Below, in pieces: positions 41,740-49,467 of a DNA stretch of 64,000 bases (within the stretch, counting starts at the first letter, position 1; each line of letters begins with the position of its first letter). Position numbers and translations under genes: made by a program. Source of the DNA: Pseudomonadota bacterium (GTDB lineage: Bacteria > Pseudomonadota > Alphaproteobacteria > UBA1280 > RI-95); NCBI GenBank assembly GCA_016125375.1, contig WGLU01000005.1, positions 1-64,000 on the forward strand, given 5' to 3'. Under the pieces are notes generated by a model. That model was not told where the DNA came from. It was given only the letters and a program-made list of their open reading frames with translations, and ran no database searches.

Positions 41740-41988
41740 ATGATGGAGCTCTTTTTCCTTCTGCCCGTGATTGCGCTTGTCGTCTGCACGGGAATCGGCT
41801 TCTTCCGCCCGGCATATGCCGTCGGGCTGGCGCTGATCTTTCTGGTGCTGAGCATGTCGCTCGCATCCGGTGCGCGTGAGGGTGGTCTGGCCTTGTTGCC
41901 GTATATCGCTCTCAGCGGAGCCGCCGTCTACACGACGCTGGTTCAGCTCATCACGTACCACATTGCCCGCCGCGGCAAGAAGGACTGA
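41740..41988 (+). CDS. Small membrane protein of unknown function, 82 aa
   Basis: Three hydrophobic segments (LFFLLPVIALVVCTGIGFF, AVGLALIFLVLSMSLA, LLPYIALSGAAVYTTLVQLI) and a basic tail (HIARRGKKD). I choose ATG 41740 because GGAG lies six bases upstream, inside an earlier in-frame ATGGAGATACCC; ATG 41743 and 41728 are alternatives. The gene at 53317 has the same arrangement (ATGGAGACACCGATG). It follows a pyrimidine-rich leader and ends with a strong terminator. No family was recognised. Confidence 0.6.
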   Translation: MMELFFLLPVIALVVCTGIGFFRPAYAVGLALIFLVLSMSLASGAREGGLALLPYIALSGAAVYTTLVQLITYHIARRGKKD

Positions 41989-41998
41989 ACAGTCGACG

Positions 41999-42031
41999 GC
42001 CCCCTCCGCAAGGAGGGGGCTTTGCTTTTTA
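41999..42031 (+). terminator. Intrinsic terminator after the 41740 gene
   Basis: GCCCCCTCC-GCAA-GGAGGGGGC is followed by TTTGCTTTTT, 10 bases after the stop. Confidence 0.93.
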
Positions 42032-42100
42032 TCCCTTTTAATTTTGTGGATTTTGTGTTCCCCTGATGGGGTTGATAAGACAAAAATAAGGAGGCATGCC

Positions 42101-42361
42101 ATGTCTACCCACGACCTCGCGACCGAATTCCCGCAGTTCAAGGAAGCCATCCACAAACTTAAAATCGGCAACCCGCACTTTGCCCGCCTGTTCGATAGTT
42201 ATCATGAAATTGACAAGCAAATTAACCGTATTGAACAAGGGGTAGAGGCGCACAGCAGCACCTTTGAAGAGGATCTGCGCAAGCAGCGCATGCAGTTGAA
42301 AGATGAGCTCTATGCCATGATGACCGCAGCTACGGACGATAGCTGCGAGTCCTGCCAGTAA
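42101..42361 (+). CDS. YdcH-like (DUF465) protein, 86 aa
   Basis: A small helical-hairpin protein of the DUF465 type: FKEAIHKLKIGNPHFARLFDSYHEIDKQINRIEQGVE matches the conserved helix and turn, followed by the second helix (LRKQRMQLKDELYAMM). It carries a CESCQ tail that is not part of the usual family. ATG 42101 has a perfect AAGGAGG ribosome site, implying strong translation. The protein is cytoplasmic, with no assigned role. A terminator follows, shared with the convergent cyclase gene. Confidence 0.85.
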   Translation: MSTHDLATEFPQFKEAIHKLKIGNPHFARLFDSYHEIDKQINRIEQGVEAHSSTFEEDLRKQRMQLKDELYAMMTAATDDSCESCQ

Positions 42362-42366
42362 CCGAG

Positions 42367-42394
42367 AAACGCCCGCATGTGCGGGCGTTTTTAT
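42367..42394. terminator. Bidirectional intrinsic terminator
   Basis: AAACGCCCGC-ATGT-GCGGGCGTTT with T-rich flanks lies between the convergent stops at 42361 and 42391. Confidence 0.88.
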
Positions 42395-43950
42395 ATTTGT
42401 ACCTCTGCCACCTTGGGGGCTTCGTCCTCATTCGGAGCGTTCTGGACCTCCTGTGCAGGAACATTCTCCGGCTCTGCTGTTTTGAGCGGTTCTTCCCACT
42501 TGAGCAGGAACACCGAGTGCAGGCCTTCAAACCCTTTCAGCTCCCGTTCGGGTAGGGCCTCAAACGTATAGCCCTCTCCGGCGAGTTGGGGGGGGACGTC
42601 TTCGGCCACAGCAATTTCCCGTGCGCCTGCATTTGGCAGAACGCGGGCTGCCATGTTGACCGGCGTACCAAACATGTCGCCATCCATATAAACGGGCTCG
42701 CCCGCGCTGATGCCAATGCGGAGGTTGAAGGCACGGTCGGGCATGGACACATCGAACAGGTCAATGCCTTTGTGCATCGCCATGGCCGCTTTGACTGCTT
42801 TGCCAACACTGCTGAAGGCGCACATGATGCCGTCACCCGTGTGTTTGACTTCCTTGCCCTGATAGGAGGCAATAGCACCGCGGACAATTTCGTTATGGGC
42901 GTGGACAACATCCTTCATCCAGGCGTCGCCGTACTCCTGATGGGAGCGGGTGAAGCTGACAATGTCAGTAAACAGAATCGCACCGACGCGCTGATCCGGC
43001 GCTGCAATGCTGTCAAACTCGTCCCACAGCTCCATAGCTTTAACGATGCCCGTATCCCCCATAGGGGCTGCGAACAACCGCTGGCCTGCTCCTTCACCGC
43101 GTTGAATCATGGCCGCATAACGTGGATAGGCATTATATTCAGGCATCAATGACCAGCTGCGATGGATGCTTGCCGGCATGAGCGACAGGCCGCTCATCAT
43201 CGTGGCAACCTCATTTTTCAATTCGTCTTCGGGCAGGTTATACAGGGCGGCCAGTGTTTTGGACGTACCAATCAGGTAAAGCAGCAAGCCAAAGTGGGTG
43301 TCGCCTACCATGGCGCCGGCCTCGTCCGACCAACGCGCTTTGCGGCCTTCGTTAAAGACACGGGCAATGGCCGCTTTGGCTTTGAAAAGGTTATCCTTGT
43401 ACTGTTTGGTACCCGGTTTGACAGACTGCTCGTCACTCTGGTTTTGCATATAAAGCAGGTAGGCCGTCACGCCTGAAACAATAAGGCCGAAGACCGTAAA
43501 GCCTGCAGCAGTGGCAGCAGAAGCCCCGAATAAGGCCAGGAATGGGAAAAGCAGGATACTCAATCCCACACCACCGCTGAGGATCATATAGTGCAGCGTA
43601 AATGCAGGCGCAGCGTCCTGTTCGGCGGGCTGGTGGGCAGCGGCAGGTTGCCGTGCCGTGGCTCCCTTGGGCACGTGTTTGACAACCTTTTTGTCTTCGT
43701 ACAGGTTGGCCTTGCGTTTACCGCTCAGGTTGGCCATCACGTCGTTCTGTTTGACGGCCTTGCCTTCCTGCGCCTTGGTGTAAATGACGCTGTCGTTTTT
43801 GCTCCAGATAACACATACGGCCCGCTCTCCGCTCTTGAACAGGTGGTTGGCCTCGGCAATGGCGGCATCTTTCTCGCGCTCGTCAAACATGCGAACGAGC
43901 TGCCAGTTGTCGCCTTTTAATATGCAGACTTCGTAGCCACCGTCGCTCAT
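42391..43950 (-). CDS. Class III adenylate/guanylate cyclase, membrane-anchored, 519 aa
   Basis: The layout has three parts: an N-terminal soluble domain of about 100 residues (EVCILKGDNWQLVRMFDEREKDAAIAEANHLF) of no recognised family, two membrane helices near residues 125-175, and a cytoplasmic catalytic domain after residue 300. The catalytic domain carries the metal Asp pair in ILFTDIVSFTRSH and KHTGDGIMCAF, and LRIGISAGEPVYMDGDMFGTPVNMAARV. It should make cAMP or cGMP. The start is ATG 43950 rather than the ORF-track start. A Pro/Glu-rich C-terminal tail (EPENVPAQEVQNAPNEDEAP) extends beyond the domain. Confidence 0.9.
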   Translation of the reverse strand: MSDGGYEVCILKGDNWQLVRMFDEREKDAAIAEANHLFKSGERAVCVIWSKNDSVIYTKAQEGKAVKQNDVMANLSGKRKANLYEDKKVVKHVPKGATARQPAAAHQPAEQDAAPAFTLHYMILSGGVGLSILLFPFLALFGASAATAAGFTVFGLIVSGVTAYLLYMQNQSDEQSVKPGTKQYKDNLFKAKAAIARVFNEGRKARWSDEAGAMVGDTHFGLLLYLIGTSKTLAALYNLPEDELKNEVATMMSGLSLMPASIHRSWSLMPEYNAYPRYAAMIQRGEGAGQRLFAAPMGDTGIVKAMELWDEFDSIAAPDQRVGAILFTDIVSFTRSHQEYGDAWMKDVVHAHNEIVRGAIASYQGKEVKHTGDGIMCAFSSVGKAVKAAMAMHKGIDLFDVSMPDRAFNLRIGISAGEPVYMDGDMFGTPVNMAARVLPNAGAREIAVAEDVPPQLAGEGYTFEALPERELKGFEGLHSVFLLKWEEPLKTAEPENVPAQEVQNAPNEDEAPKVAEVQI

Positions 43951-44177
43951 CTTGTGTCCCGTTATTGCTGCGTCATTTTTTTTAGTGTCTTGGGCGAAAA
44001 TCAAATCAGAACCATCTTCGCCTAATATTATGGAGGTGCGTATAAGAAATTACATGACGGCGCGCTGAAATCATTGTGATTCACGGACGTACATGATACT
44101 TTCGCGATGTTATGTTGTCTAAACGTTCCTGTTTCTCCCGTTTTTGATCTCAATGGGTTTTGAAGGAGTACGCATTC

Positions 44178-44948
44178 ATGACCGCGTTTTTACCGCATCT
44201 TGTGTTCTACGTAAGTTTTGCTGTGGCTATTGTGGCTGCGCTGGTGATTAAACCCGTTGCGCAGGACAAGACATTCCATAACTTTGCCGATACGCGTCGG
44301 TTGTTTGGCATCCCGAACATCGGCGATGTTGTTTCTAACGGCCTGTACACGGTTATTGGTGTCTATGCTTTGATCCAGCTGTTCTGGGGGCCTTTGGGGG
44401 CCTCGTTTGCAAGCTGGCAGATTATGGCGCCGTATGTGGTGTTTTTCGGTGGTGTTGCTTTGCTGGGCATTGGGTCCGGCTATTACCACTGGAACCCCAA
44501 TAACCAGACCCTGTTATGGGACCGTCTGCCAATGGTCATCACGTTCATGGCCCTGCTGAGTGCGCTGCTGGCGGACCGGGTAGATGCCTCTTTGGGCATT
44601 TGGTCGCTATTGCCGTTGCAGATGTTCGGTCTGGGCACTGTCGTCTGGTGGCATATGACCGAGCAACGCGGGCAGGGCGACCTGCGCCTGTACGGCGTGG
44701 TGCAATTCTATCCTTTGCTGATTATGCCGGTGTTGGTGTTGATAACGCCAGCAGGGACATGGTTCGGCGGCCTTGGTTTTTGGCTGTACCTCGGATTCTA
44801 TGGTCTGGCCAAACTGGTGGAATGTCTGGACAAGGCTATCTACCGTCTGACTGGTCGCATCATCAGCGGGCACACAATCAAGCACCTTTTTCTGGCTTGC
44901 GGCCGTTTGAGCATCCTCTATATGCTTTTGCAGGCCGCCGCGCGTTAA
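44178..44948 (+). CDS. Ceramidase-like (CREST family) membrane protein, 256 aa
   Basis: Seven predicted helices with the alkaline ceramidase/CREST pattern: IGDVVSNGLYTVIGVYAL at the start, GSGYYHWNPNNQTLLWDRLPMVITFMALLS (Ser, His and Asp metal-ligand positions), and a C-terminal HTIKHLFLACGRLSILYML supplying the last histidines. The family comprises metal-dependent membrane hydrolases that cleave amide or ester lipids. Bacterial members are uncharacterised, and sphingolipids are known in some alphaproteobacteria. ATG 44178 has an AAGGAG site. It ends at a strong terminator. Confidence 0.8.
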   Translation: MTAFLPHLVFYVSFAVAIVAALVIKPVAQDKTFHNFADTRRLFGIPNIGDVVSNGLYTVIGVYALIQLFWGPLGASFASWQIMAPYVVFFGGVALLGIGSGYYHWNPNNQTLLWDRLPMVITFMALLSALLADRVDASLGIWSLLPLQMFGLGTVVWWHMTEQRGQGDLRLYGVVQFYPLLIMPVLVLITPAGTWFGGLGFWLYLGFYGLAKLVECLDKAIYRLTGRIISGHTIKHLFLACGRLSILYMLLQAAAR

Positions 44949-44950
44949 AT

Positions 44951-44981
44951 AAAAAAGCCCGCCATTCGGCGGGCTTTTTTG
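44951..44981. terminator. Bidirectional intrinsic terminator
   Basis: AAAAAAGCCCGCC-ATTC-GGCGGGCTTTTTT is a perfect palindrome between convergent stops at 44948 and 44997. Confidence 0.93.
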
Positions 44982-44996
44982 CGTGGACAGGCAGCC

Positions 44997-45476
44997 TTAG
45001 GCGGCGGTACCCATCATTTTGGCTTTTACCTTGGCGGGAATCGGCTTCAGGGAGCCCTCGCCTTCCAGCACAACAGTACCGTCAGCGGCTTCGCACCAGG
45101 TTTTGTACCAAACGGTGTTGGTCTCTGCGTCGACCTTGCTCACTTCGGCAATAGCCTTGTACGGCTTGTCGAGGTAAACAGGAGCTTTGAAGGTGTTGTT
45201 CTGCATGGTCCAAACCGCGCCGAGGCCCGGTGTGTCCATACCAAAAATGCCGGAGAACTTGGCAACCGAGATCATCCCGTGGGCAATCTGTGCCTTGAAG
45301 ATGGTGGTTGCAGCGTACTCGGGGTCGTGGTGAACAGGGTTCCAGTCACCGGAGATTTCAGCAAACTTGCGCACATCGTCGTAGCTGACGGTGTAGTCGC
45401 GCACAAAGCGGTCGCCTACTTTCATGTCGGCAATCGTCAGGCACTGGCGGGGTTTTTCAGGGGTCTTGGCAGCCAT
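44997..45476 (-). CDS. MaoC-type (R)-enoyl-CoA hydratase, 159 aa
   Basis: A hot-dog fold protein with the hydratase 2 motif: FAEISGDWNPVHHDPEYAATTIFKAQIAHGMI (catalytic Asp and His, D-x4-H form). The single-domain length matches PhaJ and bacterial MaoC proteins that hydrate trans-2-enoyl-CoA to (R)-3-hydroxyacyl-CoA for PHA synthesis or fatty-acid breakdown. Start ATG 45476 with AAGGAGCACC; the track start is 19 codons upstream. It lies on the minus strand upstream of a hairpin and two BTLCP-like genes, but no phaC is visible. Confidence 0.9.
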   Translation of the reverse strand: MAAKTPEKPRQCLTIADMKVGDRFVRDYTVSYDDVRKFAEISGDWNPVHHDPEYAATTIFKAQIAHGMISVAKFSGIFGMDTPGLGAVWTMQNNTFKAPVYLDKPYKAIAEVSKVDAETNTVWYKTWCEAADGTVVLEGEGSLKPIPAKVKAKMMGTAA

Positions 45477-45498
45477 TGCGGTGCTCCTTGTTTGGGTT

Positions 45499-45530
45499 AA
45501 GGCCATGGCATTGTACGCCATGGCCTTTCC
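45499..45530 (-). terminator. Possible terminator between the BTLCP-like gene and maoC
   Basis: AAGGCCATGGC-ATTGTA-CGCCATGGCCTT forms a ten-pair stem, 19 bases past the stop at 45549 on the minus strand. The T run is weak. Confidence 0.5.
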
Positions 45531-45548
45531 CAACTCAACGAAAAGGCT

Positions 45549-46151
45549 TTACCTCCGTGCGGGGTGCGGGCCGTAGAGGTTGAAGACATGACCTTTGATG
45601 CCATACAGCGGGGTCATGTAGGGCGGGAGTGTGCGCATCAGGATGCGGGTGTACATGTGCACATAACGCTCGCCCTGGTCGGTGGTGACGCGGATGACGG
45701 CAAAATAGGGCTTTTGCGGCCAACGGGCGTTGTAAACAACGACCAGCTCCACATCGTCAAAGCCCAGTTCCTTCAGGGCCGCGTAGGTTGCCACGGACAC
45801 ATCGTCACTGTCGACAGGAGTCTGGGCGCCGATGTACGCTTCCGGCGTCATCCATACGTCAGGGTCCTCGTCGTAGTTGATGCGTGCCTTGGCAATCACA
45901 TCCAGCATGCGCAGCTGCACAGCTAGCAAAGCCATATCGTCGGTCTTGCCTTTTGTGAAAGTACGCAGTTCGGACATCATATGCTGCCACGCCGGATCAT
46001 CCGGGTTGTGGCGGCCCATGGAGTCGTCCCATTTACGCATGTGCTCGGGCGTATAGCTGTACCGCGGCACCAGCGGGTCGGAATGAACAAGGGTTGCCAT
46101 CAGGCAAAGCGCTGCTGCCAGCAGCGTGGTCAGGAGGTTGCGGATTATCAT
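45549..46151 (-). CDS. Exported degenerate BTLCP (LapG-like) protein lacking catalytic residues, 200 aa
   Basis: A signal peptide (MIIRNLLTTLLAAALCLMATLVHS) is followed by a region alignable with bacterial transglutaminase-like cysteine proteinases (PF06035): VWMTPEAYIGAQTPVDSDDVSVATYAALKELGFDDVELVVVY corresponds to the family pattern W.TP.E.L.RG.GDCEDYAI.KY..L..LG. The nucleophile Cys of GDCED is Ser here (VDSDD), and the expected His-Ala-Val segment reads PYFAVIRV, so His is missing. It probably binds but does not cleave a target. The neighbour at 46291 is a tandem paralogue. It is preceded by a perfect TTGACA promoter and a pyrimidine-rich leader. Confidence 0.7.
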   Translation of the reverse strand: MIIRNLLTTLLAAALCLMATLVHSDPLVPRYSYTPEHMRKWDDSMGRHNPDDPAWQHMMSELRTFTKGKTDDMALLAVQLRMLDVIAKARINYDEDPDVWMTPEAYIGAQTPVDSDDVSVATYAALKELGFDDVELVVVYNARWPQKPYFAVIRVTTDQGERYVHMYTRILMRTLPPYMTPLYGIKGHVFNLYGPHPARR

Positions 46152-46179
46152 GGTAAGTCACACTGGGTAAGGTGAGCCG

Positions 46180-46198
46180 TAGAAAAAGGGAGGAGTTA
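46180..46198 (-). promoter_or_regulatory. Pyrimidine-rich leader of the 45549 gene
   Basis: On the minus strand the leader reads CTAACTCCTCCCTTTTTCTA just downstream of the TTGACA/TAAATA promoter. Confidence 0.45.
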
Positions 46199-46205
46199 GC
46201 GTGCT

Positions 46206-46235
46206 TATTTAGGGGCATAGCACCGGGTATGTCAA
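46206..46235 (-). promoter_or_regulatory. Sigma-70-type promoter for the 45549 gene
   Basis: A perfect TTGACA -35 box and TAAATA -10 box are 18 bases apart on the minus strand. The start codon lies about 55 bases downstream of the -10. Confidence 0.6.
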
Positions 46236-46250
46236 CGGCCGGGGGTAAAA

Positions 46251-46286
46251 AAGCACAAAGGCCACGGTAAATACCGTGGCCTTTTG
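46251..46286 (-). terminator. Intrinsic terminator after the 46291 gene
   Basis: On the minus strand AAAGGCCACGGT-ATTT-ACCGTGGCCTTT is followed by GTGCTTTTTT. It begins directly after the stop codon. Confidence 0.85.
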
Positions 46287-46290
46287 CACT

Positions 46291-46923
46291 TTACTCGTTT
46301 GTCTGTGGGGGGCGCCTGACGATGCGGATATTTTCCGTCGTGAGGACAAGACGCGGCTGGTAGTTGGCAGGCAGCTCCAGCAGGAGGACCTTTTGCCCCC
46401 GTTCCAGATAGCTGTACCCGGCCGAGGTACGCACCCGCGTGACGATAAAGCCTGTCTTACCGGTGGCGGTTGTACGCCAGCCGCTCATCAGGGCGACATC
46501 GTCAAATCCCATTTCTTTCAGGCCAAAGTAGGCGGCAATGGCAAAGTCCACATCGCGGATCGGGCCGCGGGTCGTGGCAAACTCTGCCGGCGTCAGCCAT
46601 CCTTTCGGGGCCGGATATTCAGGCCATACGTAACGCGGGCTTTCCATGGCATGCAGGCGCAATTGCAGGGCCAGCACACGTTCATGATCTCGCATCGATT
46701 GGCTGCGTGTTGCGACTTCGCGCAGCTGCAAACGCCACGACAAGGCAGCAGCCCCGGCGGGGTCGTAGCGGTGCAGCACGTCATCCCATTGCTGGATGCG
46801 GCTGGTCGGTATGGGACCCGTCATTTGCAGGGTTTGGGCCTGCGCTGGTGTGAGCAAAGCCCACACGGCAAAGAACAAAAGCACAGGCAGGCTTTTCAGC
46901 CCGCGCCAAAGCGTATCGGCCAT
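46291..46923 (-). CDS. Exported degenerate BTLCP (LapG-like) paralogue, 210 aa
   Basis: ATG 46923 has AAGGATG about eight bases upstream, after a pyrimidine-rich leader; the track start is 16 codons upstream. A signal sequence (LPVLLFFAVWALLTPAQA) precedes a BTLCP-like region: GWLTPAEFATTRGPIRDVDFAIAAYFGLKEMGFDDVALMSGW. At the GDCED position it reads PIRDVD, so the catalytic Cys is replaced by Asp, and the His segment reads TGFIVTRV. It shares RIQQWDDVLHRYDP and LALQLRL patterns with the 45549 protein (RKWDDSMGRHNP, LAVQLRM), so the two arose by tandem duplication and diverged. The role is unknown; both may be non-proteolytic relatives of LapG. Confidence 0.7.
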   Translation of the reverse strand: MADTLWRGLKSLPVLLFFAVWALLTPAQAQTLQMTGPIPTSRIQQWDDVLHRYDPAGAAALSWRLQLREVATRSQSMRDHERVLALQLRLHAMESPRYVWPEYPAPKGWLTPAEFATTRGPIRDVDFAIAAYFGLKEMGFDDVALMSGWRTTATGKTGFIVTRVRTSAGYSYLERGQKVLLLELPANYQPRLVLTTENIRIVRRPPQTNE

Positions 46924-46939
46924 GGCGGCATCCTTGCTT

Positions 46940-46967
46940 GGAGTGAGGTAGGAAAAGGAAAGGGCAA
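46940..46967 (-). promoter_or_regulatory. Pyrimidine-rich leader of the 46291 gene
   Basis: On the minus strand the bases before the ribosome site read GCCCTTTCCTTTTCCTACCT. Confidence 0.45.
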
Positions 46968-47130
46968 TCAATGTGATATGAATGTTTTTAGCGTGCTTTT
47001 ACTGTCTTGCCTACACAAAAATATCCCCCGATTGTGCGTGTGCGAGGGGCTTTGTGCAAAAAAGCGGTTGTATACGGCCTTATGTGCTAACCTTGAGCCG
47101 TGTTTCCAACATCAAAACGAGGGTAAACCC

Positions 47131-48318
47131 ATGTCCACAGCCGAAAACATTGTCATTGTTGGTGCAGCCCGCACGCCTATGGGCGGCTTTCAGGGTGAGC
47201 TTGCTGCTAAACAAGCCTACGAGCTGGGCGCGCTGGCTATTGGTGAGGCGCTGAAACGCGCAGGCGTGGACGGCGCTCAGGTGGCGGATGTTTACATGGG
47301 CTGCGTGCTGCCCGCAGGGCAGGGTCAGGCACCGGCGCGTCAGGCTGCGCTCGGCGCTGGCTTACCCAACAGCATCCCCTGCACAACCGTGAACAAAATG
47401 TGCGGCAGCGGCATGAAGGCCACCATGCTGGCTTACGACCAGCTCAAGGCTGGCAACGGCGATGTGCTGGTCGCCGGCGGGATGGAAAGTATGACCAATG
47501 CGCCGTATCTGCTGCCCAAAGCGCGCGGCGGCTACCGTATGGGTCACGGCCAGGTCATTGACCACATGTTCATGGACGGGCTGGAAGATGCCTACGACCG
47601 TGGCACGCTGATGGGTGTGTTTGCCGAACAATGCGCCCAGCATTACCAGTTTACCCGCGAGGCGCAGGACGCCTTTGCGCTGGCCTCCATCACCCGCGCG
47701 CAGAAGGCTATTGCAGATGGTACCTTTGCGGCGGAAATCGCCCCGGTGGAAGTCACCGACCGCAAGGGCACGGTAACGGTTGAGCATGACGAGCAACCCC
47801 GCACCGCGCGGCCAGATAAAATCCCGACCCTTAAACCTGCCTTCGCCAAAGACGGTACCGTTACCGCCGCCAACGCCAGCTCCATCTCCGACGGGGCAGC
47901 GGCGCTGGTACTGATGCGCGAGAGCGATGCCATTAAAGCAGGCCGCAAGCCGCTGGCGCGCATTGTCGGCCACGCCACCCACGCGCACGAGCCGGGCTGG
48001 TTTACCACCGCCCCCGTTGGCGCTATGCAGAAACTGGCCAAAAAAGTGGGCTGGAACCTCAAGGATGTTGACTTGTTCGAGATTAACGAGGCCTTTGCCG
48101 TGGTTACCATGGCCGCTATGAAAGAGCTGGATCTGCCCCACGACAAGGTGAACGTCCACGGCGGTGCCTGTGCGCTGGGTCACCCCATTGGCGCGTCCGG
48201 TGCGCGCATCATCGTTACCCTGATGAACGCGCTGGAAAAATACGACCTCAAACGCGGTGTGGCATCGCTGTGCATCGGCGGCGGCGAAGCGACTGCCGTG
48301 GCCATTGAGCGTATCTAA
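47131..48318 (+). CDS. Acetyl-CoA C-acetyltransferase (thiolase), 395 aa
   Basis: The track ORF extends 285 codons upstream through two other genes; ATG 47131 (MSTAENIVIVGAARTPMGGFQG) is the canonical thiolase start. The nucleophile Cys is in TVNKMCGSGMKA, the His in EINEAFAV...GGACALGHPIGASGAR, and the second Cys in VASLCIGGGEATAVAIERI. It catalyses reversible Claisen condensation of acetyl-CoA, or thiolysis of 3-ketoacyl-CoA in degradation. An acyl-CoA dehydrogenase follows after 12 bases, pointing to breakdown of fatty or branched-chain acids. It opens the plus-strand catabolic run that ends with prpC. Confidence 0.93.
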   Translation: MSTAENIVIVGAARTPMGGFQGELAAKQAYELGALAIGEALKRAGVDGAQVADVYMGCVLPAGQGQAPARQAALGAGLPNSIPCTTVNKMCGSGMKATMLAYDQLKAGNGDVLVAGGMESMTNAPYLLPKARGGYRMGHGQVIDHMFMDGLEDAYDRGTLMGVFAEQCAQHYQFTREAQDAFALASITRAQKAIADGTFAAEIAPVEVTDRKGTVTVEHDEQPRTARPDKIPTLKPAFAKDGTVTAANASSISDGAAALVLMRESDAIKAGRKPLARIVGHATHAHEPGWFTTAPVGAMQKLAKKVGWNLKDVDLFEINEAFAVVTMAAMKELDLPHDKVNVHGGACALGHPIGASGARIIVTLMNALEKYDLKRGVASLCIGGGEATAVAIERI

Positions 48319-48330
48319 GGAGCGCATGCC

Positions 48331-49464
48331 ATGTATATGACTGAAGAACACAAAATCATCCAGGATATGGCGCACAAGTTTGCGCAGGAGCGCATTGCGC
48401 CGGGCACCTCGGAGCGGGACAAGCACGAGACCTTCCCGAAGGATATTCTGACTGAAATGGGTCAGCTCGGCCTGTTGGGCGTTGTGGTCAACCCCGAGTG
48501 GGACGGCGCGGGGATGGACTATGTGTCCCTCTCGCTGGTGACGGAGGAAATTGCCGCGGCTGACGGTGGCCTGTCGACCATTCTGTGTGTGCAGTCGATG
48601 GTGGAAGCGGTGATGATGTCCGCCGCCAGCGACGCGCAGAAAGAAGAGTGGCTCAAGCCTCTGGCACGGGGCGAAATGATTGGCGCCTTTGGCCTGACCG
48701 AACCCCATGCGGGCTCCGATGCCGCCAACCTCAACACCACGGCGGTCAAGGACGGCGACCATTACATCATCAACGGTGCCAAGCAGTTCATTACCTCCGG
48801 CAAATACGGCGACATGACGATTGTGTTCGCAATGACCGACAAAGCCGCGGGCAAAAAAGGCATGAGTGCGTTCATCGTTCCGCAAAACACCCCGGGGTAC
48901 GAGGTCACGGCGCTGGAAGATAAAATGGGCCAGCATTGCAGTGATACCGCCGCGCTTGCCTTTACCAACATGCGCGTGCCCGCCGCCAACCTGCTGGGCA
49001 AGGAAGGGGAGGGGTATAAAATCGCCCTGTCCAACCTCGAGGCGGGGCGGATTTCCGTCGCCTCCCAGTCCCTCGGCATGGCGCGCGCGGCTTACGAGGC
49101 TGCCGTGGCCTACGCCAAAGAGCGCATTGCCTTTAACAAGCCGATTATCGAGCATCAGGCCGTGGCCTTCCGTTTAGCTGAAATGGCCACCAAACTGGAC
49201 GCTGCCCGCCTGATGGTGCACCGCGCGGCCTATATGCGCGGCAAGGGCATCCCCTGCCTGAAAGAAGCCTGCATGGCCAAGCTGATGGCGACAGAGGCGG
49301 CAGAGCAGATTTGCCACGACGCCATCCAAACGCTGGGCGGCGCGGGCTATACGGCTGATTTTCCGGTCGAGCGCATCTACCGCGACGTCCGCGTGTGCAA
49401 GATTTACGAAGGCACCTCCGACGTGCAGAAAATCGTTATCAGCAACGCCATCGCGCGGGGCTGA
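48331..49464 (+). CDS. Acyl-CoA dehydrogenase, 377 aa
   Basis: A full-length flavoenzyme of the ACAD family: FGLTEPHAGSDAANLNTTAVKDGDHYIINGAKQFITSG binds FAD, and the C-terminus YTADFPVERIYRDVRVCKIYEGTSDVQKIVISNAI contains the catalytic-base region (YEGTS). It removes two hydrogens from acyl-CoA and passes electrons to ETF. ATG 48331 has a TAAGGAG site, 12 bases after the thiolase stop. The specificity (short, branched or medium chain) cannot be read; the neighbourhood suggests branched-chain or odd-chain substrates. Confidence 0.93.
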   Translation: MYMTEEHKIIQDMAHKFAQERIAPGTSERDKHETFPKDILTEMGQLGLLGVVVNPEWDGAGMDYVSLSLVTEEIAAADGGLSTILCVQSMVEAVMMSAASDAQKEEWLKPLARGEMIGAFGLTEPHAGSDAANLNTTAVKDGDHYIINGAKQFITSGKYGDMTIVFAMTDKAAGKKGMSAFIVPQNTPGYEVTALEDKMGQHCSDTAALAFTNMRVPAANLLGKEGEGYKIALSNLEAGRISVASQSLGMARAAYEAAVAYAKERIAFNKPIIEHQAVAFRLAEMATKLDAARLMVHRAAYMRGKGIPCLKEACMAKLMATEAAEQICHDAIQTLGGAGYTADFPVERIYRDVRVCKIYEGTSDVQKIVISNAIARG

Positions 49465-49467
49465 TCA

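Noticed and set aside
47362-49155. 597-codon minus-strand ORF
   Set aside because: Covers the thiolase and acyl-CoA dehydrogenase genes, both with intact catalytic motifs on the plus strand.
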